Shown here: in pieces, positions 8,632-17,168 of the stretch
Layout: each line of letters begins with the position of its first letter
Position numbering within the stretch: position 1 is the stretch's first letter
NCBI GenBank assembly: GCA_903902705.1
Contig: CAIUVX010000139.1
Coordinates: 62,001 to 126,000 of the forward strand
Origin: an uncultured Methylococcales bacterium
Lineage (GTDB): Bacteria; Pseudomonadota; Gammaproteobacteria; Methylococcales; Methylomonadaceae
DNA: 64,000 nt
Direction: 5' to 3'
Position numbers and translations under genes: made by a program
Notes under the pieces: model-generated
The model's input: the letters and a program-made list of their open reading frames with translations, nothing else
The model's database searches: none
Told to the model about the DNA's origin: nothing

Positions 8632-9735
8632 TTACGAGTTTACGAGTTCTCCATTTGAGTTAACTTTTGGAAAGGTGTCGAAGTGAGCCTTATATAGAGA
8701 GAGTCTTGGCAGACCGACAACCGTTTTTGTCCCAAAAATACATTCCAAAAAAAAGAGAGATAAACTTTCAGCGTTGTGCAACCGAGTGTATTTTGACAGA
8801 CTTAGGAAATGTCCTTCAAAAGCATAACCCTTATCGGCATCATCAACCGTTCCTGCCTGACCATCTCGGGCACCAGTAAAGTGCGCAAATTCATGCAGAA
8901 TCGTCCAGTGTTTTTCTTCTCTTGGCTGTTCTTCAAAGAGATTGGTAATCCATATAGACTGACCTGGGGCTTTGATTGGTTTGCCCTTATCGTAATATAT
9001 CTGAATCTGTTTAGTTGACATCTTGTTACCACCACGCACTGTCCATGCGATAACGTCAGTTGTTGGGATTGGGTCGAACAGTATGACATTTTCAACTGGC
9101 AATTTTCCAAAGGCATTAAATCGCGCAATGTAGTAATCAATTCCTGATAGAATTTTCTGAATGTGAGCGATATCGGTGTTGTTTATTTTGTTCTTGTTAT
9201 GGGCGAAGTGCTTATTGAGTAGTGCCTCCATGGTGGGCGAGACTCGCGTCAATTTCCAGCGTAGCAGATTGATTCTAGATGCTATGACTCTCATACATAT
9301 ATTAGCAACAGCAACGGCGAGTACCTGATCTGCGGGAGAAGTTGGCGTTGATGTCGTCCCTGTACCGTGGGCTTGGGGCGAACGAGAGTAACCGAGTGGT
9401 CCGTAGGGAATCGTTGGTGAGTCTACAATGTAGTTGGCAAGTATTTTTATCGTCTTTCCATGCGGGTCGATGCGACTATCAGCCCAACCAAGCACCTTCG
9501 TCTGATATTTTGTAATGGAAGTAGTTGTTTTAGGTCCAACGATTCCATCAACCTTAAGCATCTCTCCTGGTCCTCCTTCAAGTGGAGACAAGGCATTGAG
9601 AAATTGTTGTACGATTTTAACGTCATCAGAAATGTTGTTTCCACCAACACCTACTGATCCGCGAATAGGGTGATCAGTAATCGGTTCATTGCAAAAACAA
9701 CAACAGCCATTATTTACTCGGTACGCTAGTGACAT
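8632..9735 (-). CDS. Peptidoglycan-binding protein with M35-like (aspzincin) metallopeptidase domain; candidate T6SS effector
   Basis: A 367-residue protein. The N terminus has a cysteine cluster (GCCCFCNEP), then a PG_binding_1 domain (about residues 25-105, with VDGIVGPKT). The C-terminal half carries HEFAH at 281-285 (zinc-binding HExxH) followed by GTVDDADKGYAF, which matches the GTxD...Y signature of M35/aspzincin (deuterolysin, lysine-specific) metallopeptidases. It would cleave proteins; the PG domain suggests action in or passage through the cell envelope. ATG 9735 is chosen because AGAGG lies seven bases upstream; an upstream in-frame start at 9765 has none. No signal peptide and no adjacent immunity-like gene are seen. 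Its place between tssG and clpV suggests T6SS cargo (inference). Confidence 0.75.
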   Translation of the reverse strand: MSLAYRVNNGCCCFCNEPITDHPIRGSVGVGGNNISDDVKIVQQFLNALSPLEGGPGEMLKVDGIVGPKTTTSITKYQTKVLGWADSRIDPHGKTIKILANYIVDSPTIPYGPLGYSRSPQAHGTGTTSTPTSPADQVLAVAVANICMRVIASRINLLRWKLTRVSPTMEALLNKHFAHNKNKINNTDIAHIQKILSGIDYYIARFNAFGKLPVENVILFDPIPTTDVIAWTVRGGNKMSTKQIQIYYDKGKPIKAPGQSIWITNLFEEQPREEKHWTILHEFAHFTGARDGQAGTVDDADKGYAFEGHFLSLSKYTRLHNAESLSLFFLECIFGTKTVVGLPRLSLYKAHFDTFPKVNSNGELVNS

Positions 9736-9927
9736 GATCGACCTCTTTATAATATTAATTAGCAAGTAACCTGCAAAAAGTTACGCGATTTTTCAGTTTC
9801 AAAGTAGCTCATGTGGAGCATAGCGGAACACGAGAAACAGTGACATCATCACGAAAGCCCCGTATTCAGCAAGCTCCATGCGGGTTATTTGCTCTTTGTT
9901 ATAGGTTTAGTTAGTAGTAGTTGTTGT

Positions 9928-9956
9928 GTAGGTTGGACTGGCGACAACCAACCTAC
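9928..9956. repeat. Short palindrome GTAGGTTGG...CCAACCTAC between the two peptidase genes
   Basis: GTAGGTTGG (9928-9936) and CCAACCTAC (9948-9956) form a near-perfect hairpin with an 11-base loop. Its left flank resembles that of the element at 8584-8617. The rest of this 247-base gap (9736-9982) contains a further CCCG...CGGG dyad near 9862-9887 and no gene. Confidence 0.7.
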
Positions 9957-9982
9957 GCTACTGTGTTTACACAGTGCGTTAC

Positions 9983-10717
9983 TTACCAACGCATGAAGAT
10001 ACCATAAGTAAAACAAGGCGTATCTGTCACTAGATCCAGATAGCTGCGTTGCACCGTCTTTCCGACATTCGGTGACCAAGGGTCACGGATGTGAACCAAC
10101 GTGCCAGCCCCAGTCGGATCACCGTCACTGTCTATGCCAAAGACCACGACGCGGTGCCCAGAAGATCCGCGACCAGCAGTATACTCACCGACATCCCAAA
10201 GCATCGATAGCATCGCTGGACCTTGCCAGATCAATCCGACAAAGCCCTGTACCGACCAGCTCTGCGGCGCGTAGTAACGCAGGTTGTGGACTTGTGCGAA
10301 ACGCAGATTACCTGTCACATTGTCCGCATTACCCGAGAAGTTTGCCGTACCGCCAGTTGATGTCACAAGATCAGGTGGCGTAGCGGTGATAATCGCTGTA
10401 GGGGTGCTGTTTTTCAGCATCGCCGTGGCAGCGGCCCAACAGGTTTGCGGTGTCGGCTGGGGAATAAGGCGGACATTGTGGATCGTGGGAGGTGGACGCC
10501 GTCCACCCCGCAGAACGCATTGCGTTACTGGCCCGACGATACCGTCCACTTTAATCCGCCGCTCACCCTGAAAGCGGCGCACTGCGAATTCGGTATTACT
10601 GCCAAACACACTATCTGTTACCAGATTTGGGCTTGGAAACAAAGCGGCGTTAAGAGCAATCTGAAGATCGCGGACTTGTGGATTGGAATCACCTCGGCGC
10701 AATAAGGGGGTAGTCAT
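9983..10717 (-). CDS. Peptidoglycan-binding protein with papain/C39-like cysteine peptidase domain; candidate T6SS effector
   Basis: A 244-residue protein. Residues 1-70 form a PG_binding_1 domain (RGDSNPQVRDLQIALN, then VDGIVGPVTQ). The rest is a papain-like cysteine peptidase: QTCWAAATAML with the nucleophile Cys93, GHRVVVFGID with His188, and Asp212 in IRDPWSP as the third catalytic residue. ATG 10717 has AGGAGA upstream. It shares domain order and the VDGIVGP motif with the neighbouring M35-like protein, so the two look like a matched pair with different warheads. GC content seems higher than in the flanking tss genes, hinting at separate origin. No signal peptide and no immunity candidate are adjacent. 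T6SS delivery is inferred from position only. Confidence 0.75.
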   Translation of the reverse strand: MTTPLLRRGDSNPQVRDLQIALNAALFPSPNLVTDSVFGSNTEFAVRRFQGERRIKVDGIVGPVTQCVLRGGRRPPPTIHNVRLIPQPTPQTCWAAATAMLKNSTPTAIITATPPDLVTSTGGTANFSGNADNVTGNLRFAQVHNLRYYAPQSWSVQGFVGLIWQGPAMLSMLWDVGEYTAGRGSSGHRVVVFGIDSDGDPTGAGTLVHIRDPWSPNVGKTVQRSYLDLVTDTPCFTYGIFMRW

Positions 10718-10763
10718 AGGTTATCTCCTGAAAAATAAATTCTTACAATAGTTCGGATAGTTC

Positions 10764-10838
10764 GTAGGCTGGGATGAGGCGCGAATCCCAGCATTTTGTC
10801 GATGTTGCTCTGGGATTCCTTGCCTCATCCCAGTCTAC
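10764..10838. repeat. Cloverleaf-like palindromic repeat (GTAGGCTGGGATGAGGC arms)
   Basis: The 17-base arms 10764-10780 and 10822-10838 pair with one mismatch. Inside, GAATCCCAG (10783-10791) pairs with CTGGGATTC (10810-10818). The whole element could fold into one long interrupted stem. It separates tssG from the papain-like peptidase gene and belongs to the same intergenic family as the GTAGGTTGG elements. Confidence 0.75.
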
Positions 10839-10850
10839 ACATCGCGTAAA

Positions 10851-11879
10851 TTAAAGCTTACCCCAAAATGGATTAAGCCTAAGATCATCGGCATCGTGGT
10901 CATTGCTACGCTCACCTAGCCACGATGTCCAGCCTAGGTGAGTCGTTTCGCCAAGTCGCGCTTGTGGAACTTGGTCTTTTTTTAGTATCAGATTAACATC
11001 CCAACTTAATTCATCGCCGCTGTAGTTGCGAATAATGGCAACCAGTTGTTCAAGTCGATAGCCATTAGGTAATAAACTCAAGTATTCGTTCAAATTTAAT
11101 GAGCCAAAACGAATACGGAATTTGTGTTGGCAGCCCCAGACGTGTGAACCTAGGATGACTGAGCGTCCTAGTTCGCCTGTTAATGGACTTTCACCTAATC
11201 GGGTTAAATCTGACGGTTGAATAGTCAGCCATTCGCCAACAAACTGTTCAACGTTAACGTTTAAGCGAAAATAATCAGCAAGCAAGGCTCTTAAGCCTTC
11301 TGCGGATTTGCTTTGATTGGATAAAAAACCTGTGTAATAAAATTTGGCTAGGTCTGGCATAGCATCACGTTCGCGTAGCGATTTGAAGCCAAAACCTGCT
11401 AGTGAAGCGATGTAAGTAGAGAAACGATCATGTTGTGGGCGGTCAAAACTGACGGTTGGTTCGGTATTTGCCCACGCACGATAAAATAAGCAGATCATGC
11501 GATGGTGAAACATATCGGCAAAACCTGCCAAGGTGTGGTCGCGATAGTAATGAATTCTTTCGTGTATATATTCGGTTAAATGGGTGGGTAGCGGACCATT
11601 TGTACCAAATAAGCCCAAAAAACGCTGTTTTAGTAACGGCATTAAACCGTCTTTACGTCGGTTAAAAGATCTGAGGGTAGATGATTCAAAGGTTAGGGAA
11701 ACATATTGCCCTAATCTTACGGGCGGTTCGTGACTTGGACGCTGGGATTGTCCAAATCGAGCTTTATCAGGATACGCGCATTCTATCAGGCGCATGACCT
11801 GAAAAAAGCCGTAACGATGCGGCTCTTGTTGCAGGGATTCTTCTAAGCGAGATGCCGCTGTCCTAGTCTCGTTGCCCAT
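10851..11879 (-). CDS. tssG: T6SS baseplate subunit TssG
   Basis: A 342-residue TssG (ImpH/VasB) protein. With TssE, TssF and TssK it forms baseplate wedges. Family features include 'EPHRYGFFQVMRLIE' near the N terminus, 'VRLGQYVSLTFESS' and the C-terminal 'LGWTSWLG' tail; the length is normal. ATG 11879 lies 37 bases inside the 3' end of tssF, indicating translational coupling. In most loci clpV follows; here a repeat and two peptidase genes intervene. Confidence 0.94.
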   Translation of the reverse strand: MGNETRTAASRLEESLQQEPHRYGFFQVMRLIECAYPDKARFGQSQRPSHEPPVRLGQYVSLTFESSTLRSFNRRKDGLMPLLKQRFLGLFGTNGPLPTHLTEYIHERIHYYRDHTLAGFADMFHHRMICLFYRAWANTEPTVSFDRPQHDRFSTYIASLAGFGFKSLRERDAMPDLAKFYYTGFLSNQSKSAEGLRALLADYFRLNVNVEQFVGEWLTIQPSDLTRLGESPLTGELGRSVILGSHVWGCQHKFRIRFGSLNLNEYLSLLPNGYRLEQLVAIIRNYSGDELSWDVNLILKKDQVPQARLGETTHLGWTSWLGERSNDHDADDLRLNPFWGKL

Positions 11880-13720
11880 CGCATTATTTCTCCACGGTCA
11901 CTGGTTTTTAGTACTGTTTCGGTAAATGAGTTAAGCGAAACGTACTGAGCAAAAAATTGTTCGAGTACCATACCTAATAAAAACACCCCACTGCCTTCAA
12001 AAGCCGATTCATCAACAGTGACAGTTATTTCTAATCCGCGTCCAAACACAATAGGACCTGCGGTATTGATACGTCTAACGATGGGTTTTGATTGAATGGA
12101 TAATACGCCTTCTATTTGTTTGCGAAAACTTAAATCGCTGTTATCACCGTATAGAGATAACAGGCTACGAAACGCACTCGCACCTTCTTTTTCACTGTTA
12201 TTGAGTAGCGATAAATAGTTGAGCGATAAATGATTAATCAGCTTCCACGCAGTATCTTTATGGGCATTGGAAGGGCGCGGTTTAGTGGGTCCTGACAAAC
12301 AGCGGATTAATTCAACAGGTGCGCCTGTTTGAATGGTGAAGTCGGTTTTGCCGATACCGATAGGCAATTGCAGCGGCAAGTCACGATTGGTGCAAAGAGT
12401 TTCTAATCCTAGTTGCTTTAACTCACTTTTAAACGGTGCTTCATTGGCATCTACGATAGAAATGTAAATTTCATTGCCAATATAACTGGAGCGTGGACCT
12501 TGCAATTTTTGTTTGGACGAAATGACACGCGGTGCGCGAATAATCGAATAATAAGCGCGGTTTTTGGCATGACTTGCATCGCTACTGGCTTGATAAAATG
12601 GTAAAAATGCTTGTTGGTCATCGCTAGTACTACCAAACCCTGTCGCTTCTCGAATTTGATAGATTTCATAATCTAAAGGACGAGTACGGTCTGGAATAAT
12701 ATGATATTCGTTGGTTTGGTTGCTTAAATGAATTCTATCGGCTCTCTTTGGAAAAACATTAATAGCTGGCGTACAAAACAACGCAAAACGGGATACGTCA
12801 ATTTCATTAACTAGGCGGGGATTACTGCGATTTAATAAAATAATGATGTCGATTTCATGGTCTGGACATTGTTGCAACGCAGCTTGTAATTGCGTCAGTT
12901 CAACAAACATATAGCGTTCTGGAAAGGCGAAATATTCTTGCAGTAGCCGATAACCTTGAAATGAACGCGGGGTGTAAGGTAGTAAGGCTTCATCTTGGTT
13001 AAATCCGATGGGTAATACGGCGGATTGTTTAACAATGTGTTGCCACGCCAGTGGGCGGCTGATGGGTTGAACCACTACCGCAATACTATTGGCGAGCAGT
13101 TGTTCATAAATGTGCATTGGCAATTCGCCAACACCGCGCAAGTAAAGTGGCAAGTTATTCAATTTAATCTGATTAAAGCTTAAGCCAGCGGTAGTTTTTA
13201 GCCGTAGCCGTATGCCTGCTTTCAGCCCTGATAAACTAGGTATGCCTAAGTTAGCAACTGCACCAATACCGTTAAGATATTCGGCTTCTATTAATTCAAT
13301 CGGCCAGAGGGTTAAATCGTGCGCAGTGCGGTATTCGCAAGCGGTTTGTTCACCTTTACCAATGTTACTGCGCAATGAAGTTTCTTTAGGAATTAAAAAA
13401 CCTTCATTAAGAGAACCTTCCATTAAATCGGGCTGCAACTGCACCACCGCCATCGATGGCGTGGGCGAAAGGTAGTGTGGATAAATCATTTCCAGTAAAT
13501 GCTGAGTAAAACGCGGAAACTCGGCATCGACTTTAAGTTGTACTCGTGCCGATAAATAGGCAAAGCCTTCCAGTAAGCGTTCGACATAAGGGTCGGCGCA
13601 TTCAAAGCTGTCTAAGCCAAGCCGACCTGCAATTTTGGGGTATTCGAGAGCAAATTCGCCCGCCATTTCTCGAATATGCTGTAATTCATGATTGTAGTAT
13701 TTGAGTAATCTGGGATCCAT
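11843..13720 (-). CDS. tssF: T6SS baseplate subunit TssF
   Basis: A 625-residue TssF (ImpG/VasA). The N terminus 'MDPRLLKYYNHELQHIREMAGEF' style and 'YVERLLEGFAYLSARVQLK' are diagnostic for the family. The C-terminal 'RGLEITVTVDESAFEGSGVFLLG' motif precedes 'LRTSxRGE'-like residues. TssF and TssG form the core of the baseplate wedge. The gene starts three bases after the tssE stop and overlaps tssG. Confidence 0.95.
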   Translation of the reverse strand: MDPRLLKYYNHELQHIREMAGEFALEYPKIAGRLGLDSFECADPYVERLLEGFAYLSARVQLKVDAEFPRFTQHLLEMIYPHYLSPTPSMAVVQLQPDLMEGSLNEGFLIPKETSLRSNIGKGEQTACEYRTAHDLTLWPIELIEAEYLNGIGAVANLGIPSLSGLKAGIRLRLKTTAGLSFNQIKLNNLPLYLRGVGELPMHIYEQLLANSIAVVVQPISRPLAWQHIVKQSAVLPIGFNQDEALLPYTPRSFQGYRLLQEYFAFPERYMFVELTQLQAALQQCPDHEIDIIILLNRSNPRLVNEIDVSRFALFCTPAINVFPKRADRIHLSNQTNEYHIIPDRTRPLDYEIYQIREATGFGSTSDDQQAFLPFYQASSDASHAKNRAYYSIIRAPRVISSKQKLQGPRSSYIGNEIYISIVDANEAPFKSELKQLGLETLCTNRDLPLQLPIGIGKTDFTIQTGAPVELIRCLSGPTKPRPSNAHKDTAWKLINHLSLNYLSLLNNSEKEGASAFRSLLSLYGDNSDLSFRKQIEGVLSIQSKPIVRRINTAGPIVFGRGLEITVTVDESAFEGSGVFLLGMVLEQFFAQYVSLNSFTETVLKTSDRGEIMRWATRLGQRHLA

Positions 13721-13723
13721 TGC

Positions 13724-14227
13724 TTAACCACCCCTGTCTATAATATCCATACTGCCCGTTTCTAAATCTAATTCGGTTCTAAGATACAGACGTAACGGTA
13801 AGGGTTGCGCCCACAAATCACCTTCAATATCAAAGCTCATGGCATTTTGATTCATAACATTATTTGAAACGGTAACTTTTACTACCACGGATTCGGGGAG
13901 AATTCTAGGTTCAAAATCCCAGATCGATTGACGAATTTGCCTTTGTATTTCGGGAACATCTGCACTGGATAGCGTTGTACCAACTAAGTCACGAATACCG
14001 TAATTAAGTACGGAATGACTCACTAATGGATAGTCATCCAGATTTTGATGCGTGTCCAAGGTGCTGGTATTTAATAACCACGCCAAATCTCTTAATACTC
14101 CCTGACGCAGTTTACTTAATGATAAAACCCGTTGCTCGCGTGATTCTTGTTCTTTTTCAGGCGCGTCATCGACTAAGCGATCTAGTAGCGAGGGTTGTAA
14201 ACGTTCTTTTTGGGTTAATTCAGCCAT
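13724..14227 (-). CDS. tssE: T6SS baseplate protein TssE (gp25-like)
   Basis: A 167-residue protein of the phage gp25/T6SS TssE family, which nucleates sheath assembly at the baseplate. The N terminus has the typical SLLDRL motif, then LSKLRQGVLRDLAWLLNT, YPLVSHSVLNYGIRDL and an IRQSIWDFEPRI segment matching gp25 'I...I..FEPR'. It is seven bases downstream of tagJ and immediately precedes tssF. Length and order are canonical. Confidence 0.94.
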   Translation of the reverse strand: MAELTQKERLQPSLLDRLVDDAPEKEQESREQRVLSLSKLRQGVLRDLAWLLNTSTLDTHQNLDDYPLVSHSVLNYGIRDLVGTTLSSADVPEIQRQIRQSIWDFEPRILPESVVVKVTVSNNVMNQNAMSFDIEGDLWAQPLPLRLYLRTELDLETGSMDIIDRGG

Positions 14228-14234
14228 GAGTTTA

Positions 14235-15038
14235 TCACTCAGTATTGAAGTTTATTTCACGAACATCCATCAGGGCGTAGTCATTTTCATTAGTGCTTAG
14301 CAGTCGTTGCCCTAAACCAATGAAAGTCGCGTCATTCAGTTCTGTCCATTCGGTTTTACGCGCAAGGCGTAGCGCGGAATCTTCAGCTGCTTCTGAGTCT
14401 GGGTAACGAGTAGGAATTAAACCATAAGCGTCACCGCCATTTGTCCAAACAAAATGCGCGGGCATCCACACGACATCACGCAAATCGGCAGGTTCTTCAA
14501 TTTGAATCTGTTGAATTTGTGAAAAAGGAATCCAGTAATAGCGACCGTTGACAATTGCTTCCAGCACAGGTCCTAAGCGAACATCGGCATCGGCTATCCA
14601 TTCAAAGGCTACACTGTTAATTGTACCCGTCGTGACAGGCGCGAGTTCAAAAGCCTCATCACGAAGAATTTGGGCTTCTTTATGTTGCCCGTCAACGTTT
14701 AAGGTCAGGGCTTGCTGTAATAACGCGATCCATTGTTCGGGTTGACCAAAGACTAATGGTGTTTTTTTGCCCAGAAAAATTTGTTTGCGTAACACTTCAC
14801 AGGCAATCGCTTCTCGATAGGTTTGTACCATCGCAAGATTAGCTGCATCCAAATCACCTGATACATTTAATTGCGTTAAGGCTCTATCCCATTCACCCAA
14901 TACCGCTAAAAGCTGGAATAAAAATGTTCTGAGTTTTGCATTAGCAGGGTCTTTTTTTACCTGATTTTGCAGTTGTATCAGTGCGTCAGAGAGATTGCCT
15001 TCTTGTAAATACTGTTCTGCTAAGCTCATGAATTTCAT
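14235..15038 (-). CDS. tagJ: T6SS accessory protein TagJ (ImpE family)
   Basis: A 267-residue ImpE/TagJ protein. The N-terminal TPR-like helices (LAEQYLQEGNLSDALIQLQ, then 'DPANAKLRTFLFQLLAVLGEWDRAL') and the C-terminal beta domain with 'NGRYYWIPFSQI' and 'PTRYPDSE' are characteristic. In some systems TagJ links ClpV to TssB and modulates sheath recycling. It is placed between hcp and tssE, as in other tagJ-containing clusters. The start MKFMSLAEQ offers two ATGs; the second may be the true start. Confidence 0.92.
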   Translation of the reverse strand: MKFMSLAEQYLQEGNLSDALIQLQNQVKKDPANAKLRTFLFQLLAVLGEWDRALTQLNVSGDLDAANLAMVQTYREAIACEVLRKQIFLGKKTPLVFGQPEQWIALLQQALTLNVDGQHKEAQILRDEAFELAPVTTGTINSVAFEWIADADVRLGPVLEAIVNGRYYWIPFSQIQQIQIEEPADLRDVVWMPAHFVWTNGGDAYGLIPTRYPDSEAAEDSALRLARKTEWTELNDATFIGLGQRLLSTNENDYALMDVREINFNTE

Positions 15039-15092
15039 CCTTTAACTAAAAAAGCGCGTGCAGAACTATAAGATGTCCGCACGCGCAGTTTT

Positions 15093-15581
15093 TTACCTGA
15101 CGACGTGTTCTTCAATACTAAATTTGAATTCTTTTTTACCGCCATCAGCCGAACCATCGGTTTTTTGAGGTTGATAAGCGTACTCAAATTCAGCAAATTT
15201 AAGAGTGACAGATTCCATTGGTACCTCACCACTACTACCATGACCATCCATAGTGACCGAGGTAATAAAGACCTCTTTCATCTTAATGATGATGTACTCA
15301 AGTGGTTTATCACCCGCTTTACGAACGTGCAAAGTAGCTTCTTTGTGATGAGTACCTTTACAACAACTGGCTATCAACGCATGTGTTGAACAATCAGTAT
15401 GCTTGCTGAAGTGAATGTCGTGAACCTGCACTTTTCCGCCGCCAGAACCGCCACCTGAGTGAGCAGTACCCATATTTGAAAAACCCCAACCCCACGACAA
15501 CATCTCAATTTCATCTTTGTGCTTACTGTCTTTGGACTCACCTTTGATGTCGCCGATTTTTATAAACATATCTGTAGACAT
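15093..15581 (-). CDS. hcp: T6SS tube protein Hcp (TssD)
   Basis: A 162-residue Hcp1-family protein that stacks as hexameric rings to form the expelled tube. It begins 'MSTDMFIKIGDIKGESKD' and has the 'IEMLSWGWG' strand, 'VHDIHFSKHTD' and 'ATLHVRKAG' segments typical of the family. A strong ribosome-binding site (AGGAG) precedes ATG 15581. A terminator-like hairpin separates it from tssC, so its dosage may be set separately. Hcp can also act as a chaperone for small effectors, relevant to the two peptidases downstream. Confidence 0.95.
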   Translation of the reverse strand: MSTDMFIKIGDIKGESKDSKHKDEIEMLSWGWGFSNMGTAHSGGGSGGGKVQVHDIHFSKHTDCSTHALIASCCKGTHHKEATLHVRKAGDKPLEYIIIKMKEVFITSVTMDGHGSSGEVPMESVTLKFAEFEYAYQPQKTDGSADGGKKEFKFSIEEHVVR

Positions 15582-15612
15582 TTTCTTCTCCTTAATTTTT
15601 TAAGTTAAACTA

Positions 15613-15665
15613 CAAAAAAACAGCACCCTCCTGTAAACCACACTTGAGCGTTTACAGAAAGAGGG
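15613..15665 (-). terminator. Terminator-like hairpin between tssC and hcp
   Basis: On the minus strand, 15665-15650 (CCCTC...CTGTAAAC) pairs with 15638-15626 (GTTTACAGGAGGG), followed after five bases by seven T (15620-15614). It could act as a partial terminator or attenuator, or as a 3' stabilising stem for an hcp-free transcript end. The pairing includes a three-base bulge. Confidence 0.6.
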
Positions 15666-15668
15666 CTT

Positions 15669-17165
15669 TTAACCACCGCCTTTAGCAGAAGGTAATTTTG
15701 ATACCAACCGTAGTGATACAGTTAAACCTTCTAATTGATAATGTGGTCTTAGAAAAAACTTGGAGGTGTAATAACCAGGATTACCTTCAACTTCTTCAAC
15801 CACCACTTCAGCCGCCGCCAAAGGCTTTGTTGCCTTGGTGGATTCACTGGAATGTTCTGGATCACCATCTACATAATTTAACACCCATTCATTCAACCAA
15901 CGCTCCATATCACTACGTTCTTTGAATGAACCAATTTTGTCACGCACAATACATTTCAGATAATGCGCAAAACGACAGGTTGCAAACAGATAGGGTAGAC
16001 GAGCTGCCAGATTGGCATTTGATGTCGCATCAGGATCATCGTACTCAGCGGGTTTTTGTAACGATTGCGCACCAATAAAGGCGGCAAAATCAGAATTCTT
16101 TTTGTGTATCAGTGGCATAAATCCTGATTTAGCCAGTTCTGCCTCACGGCGATCACTAATTGCGATTTCGGTAGGGCATTTCATATCGACACCGCCGTCA
16201 TCGGTAGGAAACGAATGTACTGGCAGATTTTCTACCGCGCCACCTGATTCAATACCTCGAATTCTTGAGCACCAACCGTACAGTTTAAATGAGCGGTTGA
16301 TATTAGTTGCCATTGCATAAGCCGCATTTGTCCAAGTATAGTTTTTGCTGTTAGCCGCTTCGGTATCTTCTTCAAAATCAAACTCGTCTACGGGATCGGT
16401 TTTCGCACCATAAGGCAGTCGGGAAAGAAATCGCGGCATTGCTAAACCGATATATTTTGCGTCATCTGATTCACGCAATGATCGCCATGCGGCATAATCA
16501 GGGGTAGAAAATATTTTAGTTAGATCGCGTGGATTAGCCAATTCTGACCATGATTCCATTTGCAATGTAGTTGGAGAGACACCTGCGATGAAGGGTGCGT
16601 GAGAGGCTGCGGAAATTTGTGCGATTTGTGCCAATAATTCAACATCTTGCGGTGAATGGTCGAAGTGATAATCCCCCATTAAGCATCCGAACGGTTCGCC
16701 ACCAAACTGACCATACTCTTCTTCATAAAGCTTTTTAAACAGCGGACTTTGATCCCACGATGTGCCTTTGTATTTTTTCAGGGTTTTGCCTAGCTCTTTT
16801 TTTGAGATATTCATCACCCTTATTTTGAGTTGTTCATCGGTCTCGGTATTATTGACCATGTAATGCAGTCCGCGCCAAGTGCCTTCCAGTTTTTGAAAAT
16901 CCTCATTATGCAAAATAAGGTTAACTTGTTCTGTTAGTTTTTTGTCTATTTGGGCAATAATTGAGGTGATTGACGCAATGGCATCATCAGATACCACAGA
17001 GGTATCTTTCAGGACAAAAGCCGCCAATGTTTGCACCGCATTTTCAACTTCAGCTTTGGCACGGTCTGACTTAGGTTTAAATTCTTTGTTCAGTAGCAAA
17101 GAAAAATCACTTGCCTCTGCTACTTGCCCTGTCTGTGTCGCTGTCTCATTTTGTAATTCTGCCAT
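15669..17165 (-). CDS. tssC: T6SS contractile sheath large subunit TssC (VipB)
   Basis: A 498-residue TssC. Characteristic segments include 'LEGTWRGLHYMVNNTETDEQLKIRV'-like text (GTWRGLHYMV near 95), FGCLMGDYHFDHSPQD near 150, 'LPYGAKTDPVDEFDFEE' and the C-terminal 'LEGLTVSLRLVSKLP'. With TssB it builds the contractile sheath that propels the Hcp tube and is dismantled by ClpV. It begins three bases after tssB stops, giving coupled expression. Length is standard. Confidence 0.96.
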   Translation of the reverse strand: MAELQNETATQTGQVAEASDFSLLLNKEFKPKSDRAKAEVENAVQTLAAFVLKDTSVVSDDAIASITSIIAQIDKKLTEQVNLILHNEDFQKLEGTWRGLHYMVNNTETDEQLKIRVMNISKKELGKTLKKYKGTSWDQSPLFKKLYEEEYGQFGGEPFGCLMGDYHFDHSPQDVELLAQIAQISAASHAPFIAGVSPTTLQMESWSELANPRDLTKIFSTPDYAAWRSLRESDDAKYIGLAMPRFLSRLPYGAKTDPVDEFDFEEDTEAANSKNYTWTNAAYAMATNINRSFKLYGWCSRIRGIESGGAVENLPVHSFPTDDGGVDMKCPTEIAISDRREAELAKSGFMPLIHKKNSDFAAFIGAQSLQKPAEYDDPDATSNANLAARLPYLFATCRFAHYLKCIVRDKIGSFKERSDMERWLNEWVLNYVDGDPEHSSESTKATKPLAAAEVVVEEVEGNPGYYTSKFFLRPHYQLEGLTVSLRLVSKLPSAKGGG

Positions 17166-17168
17166 GAC

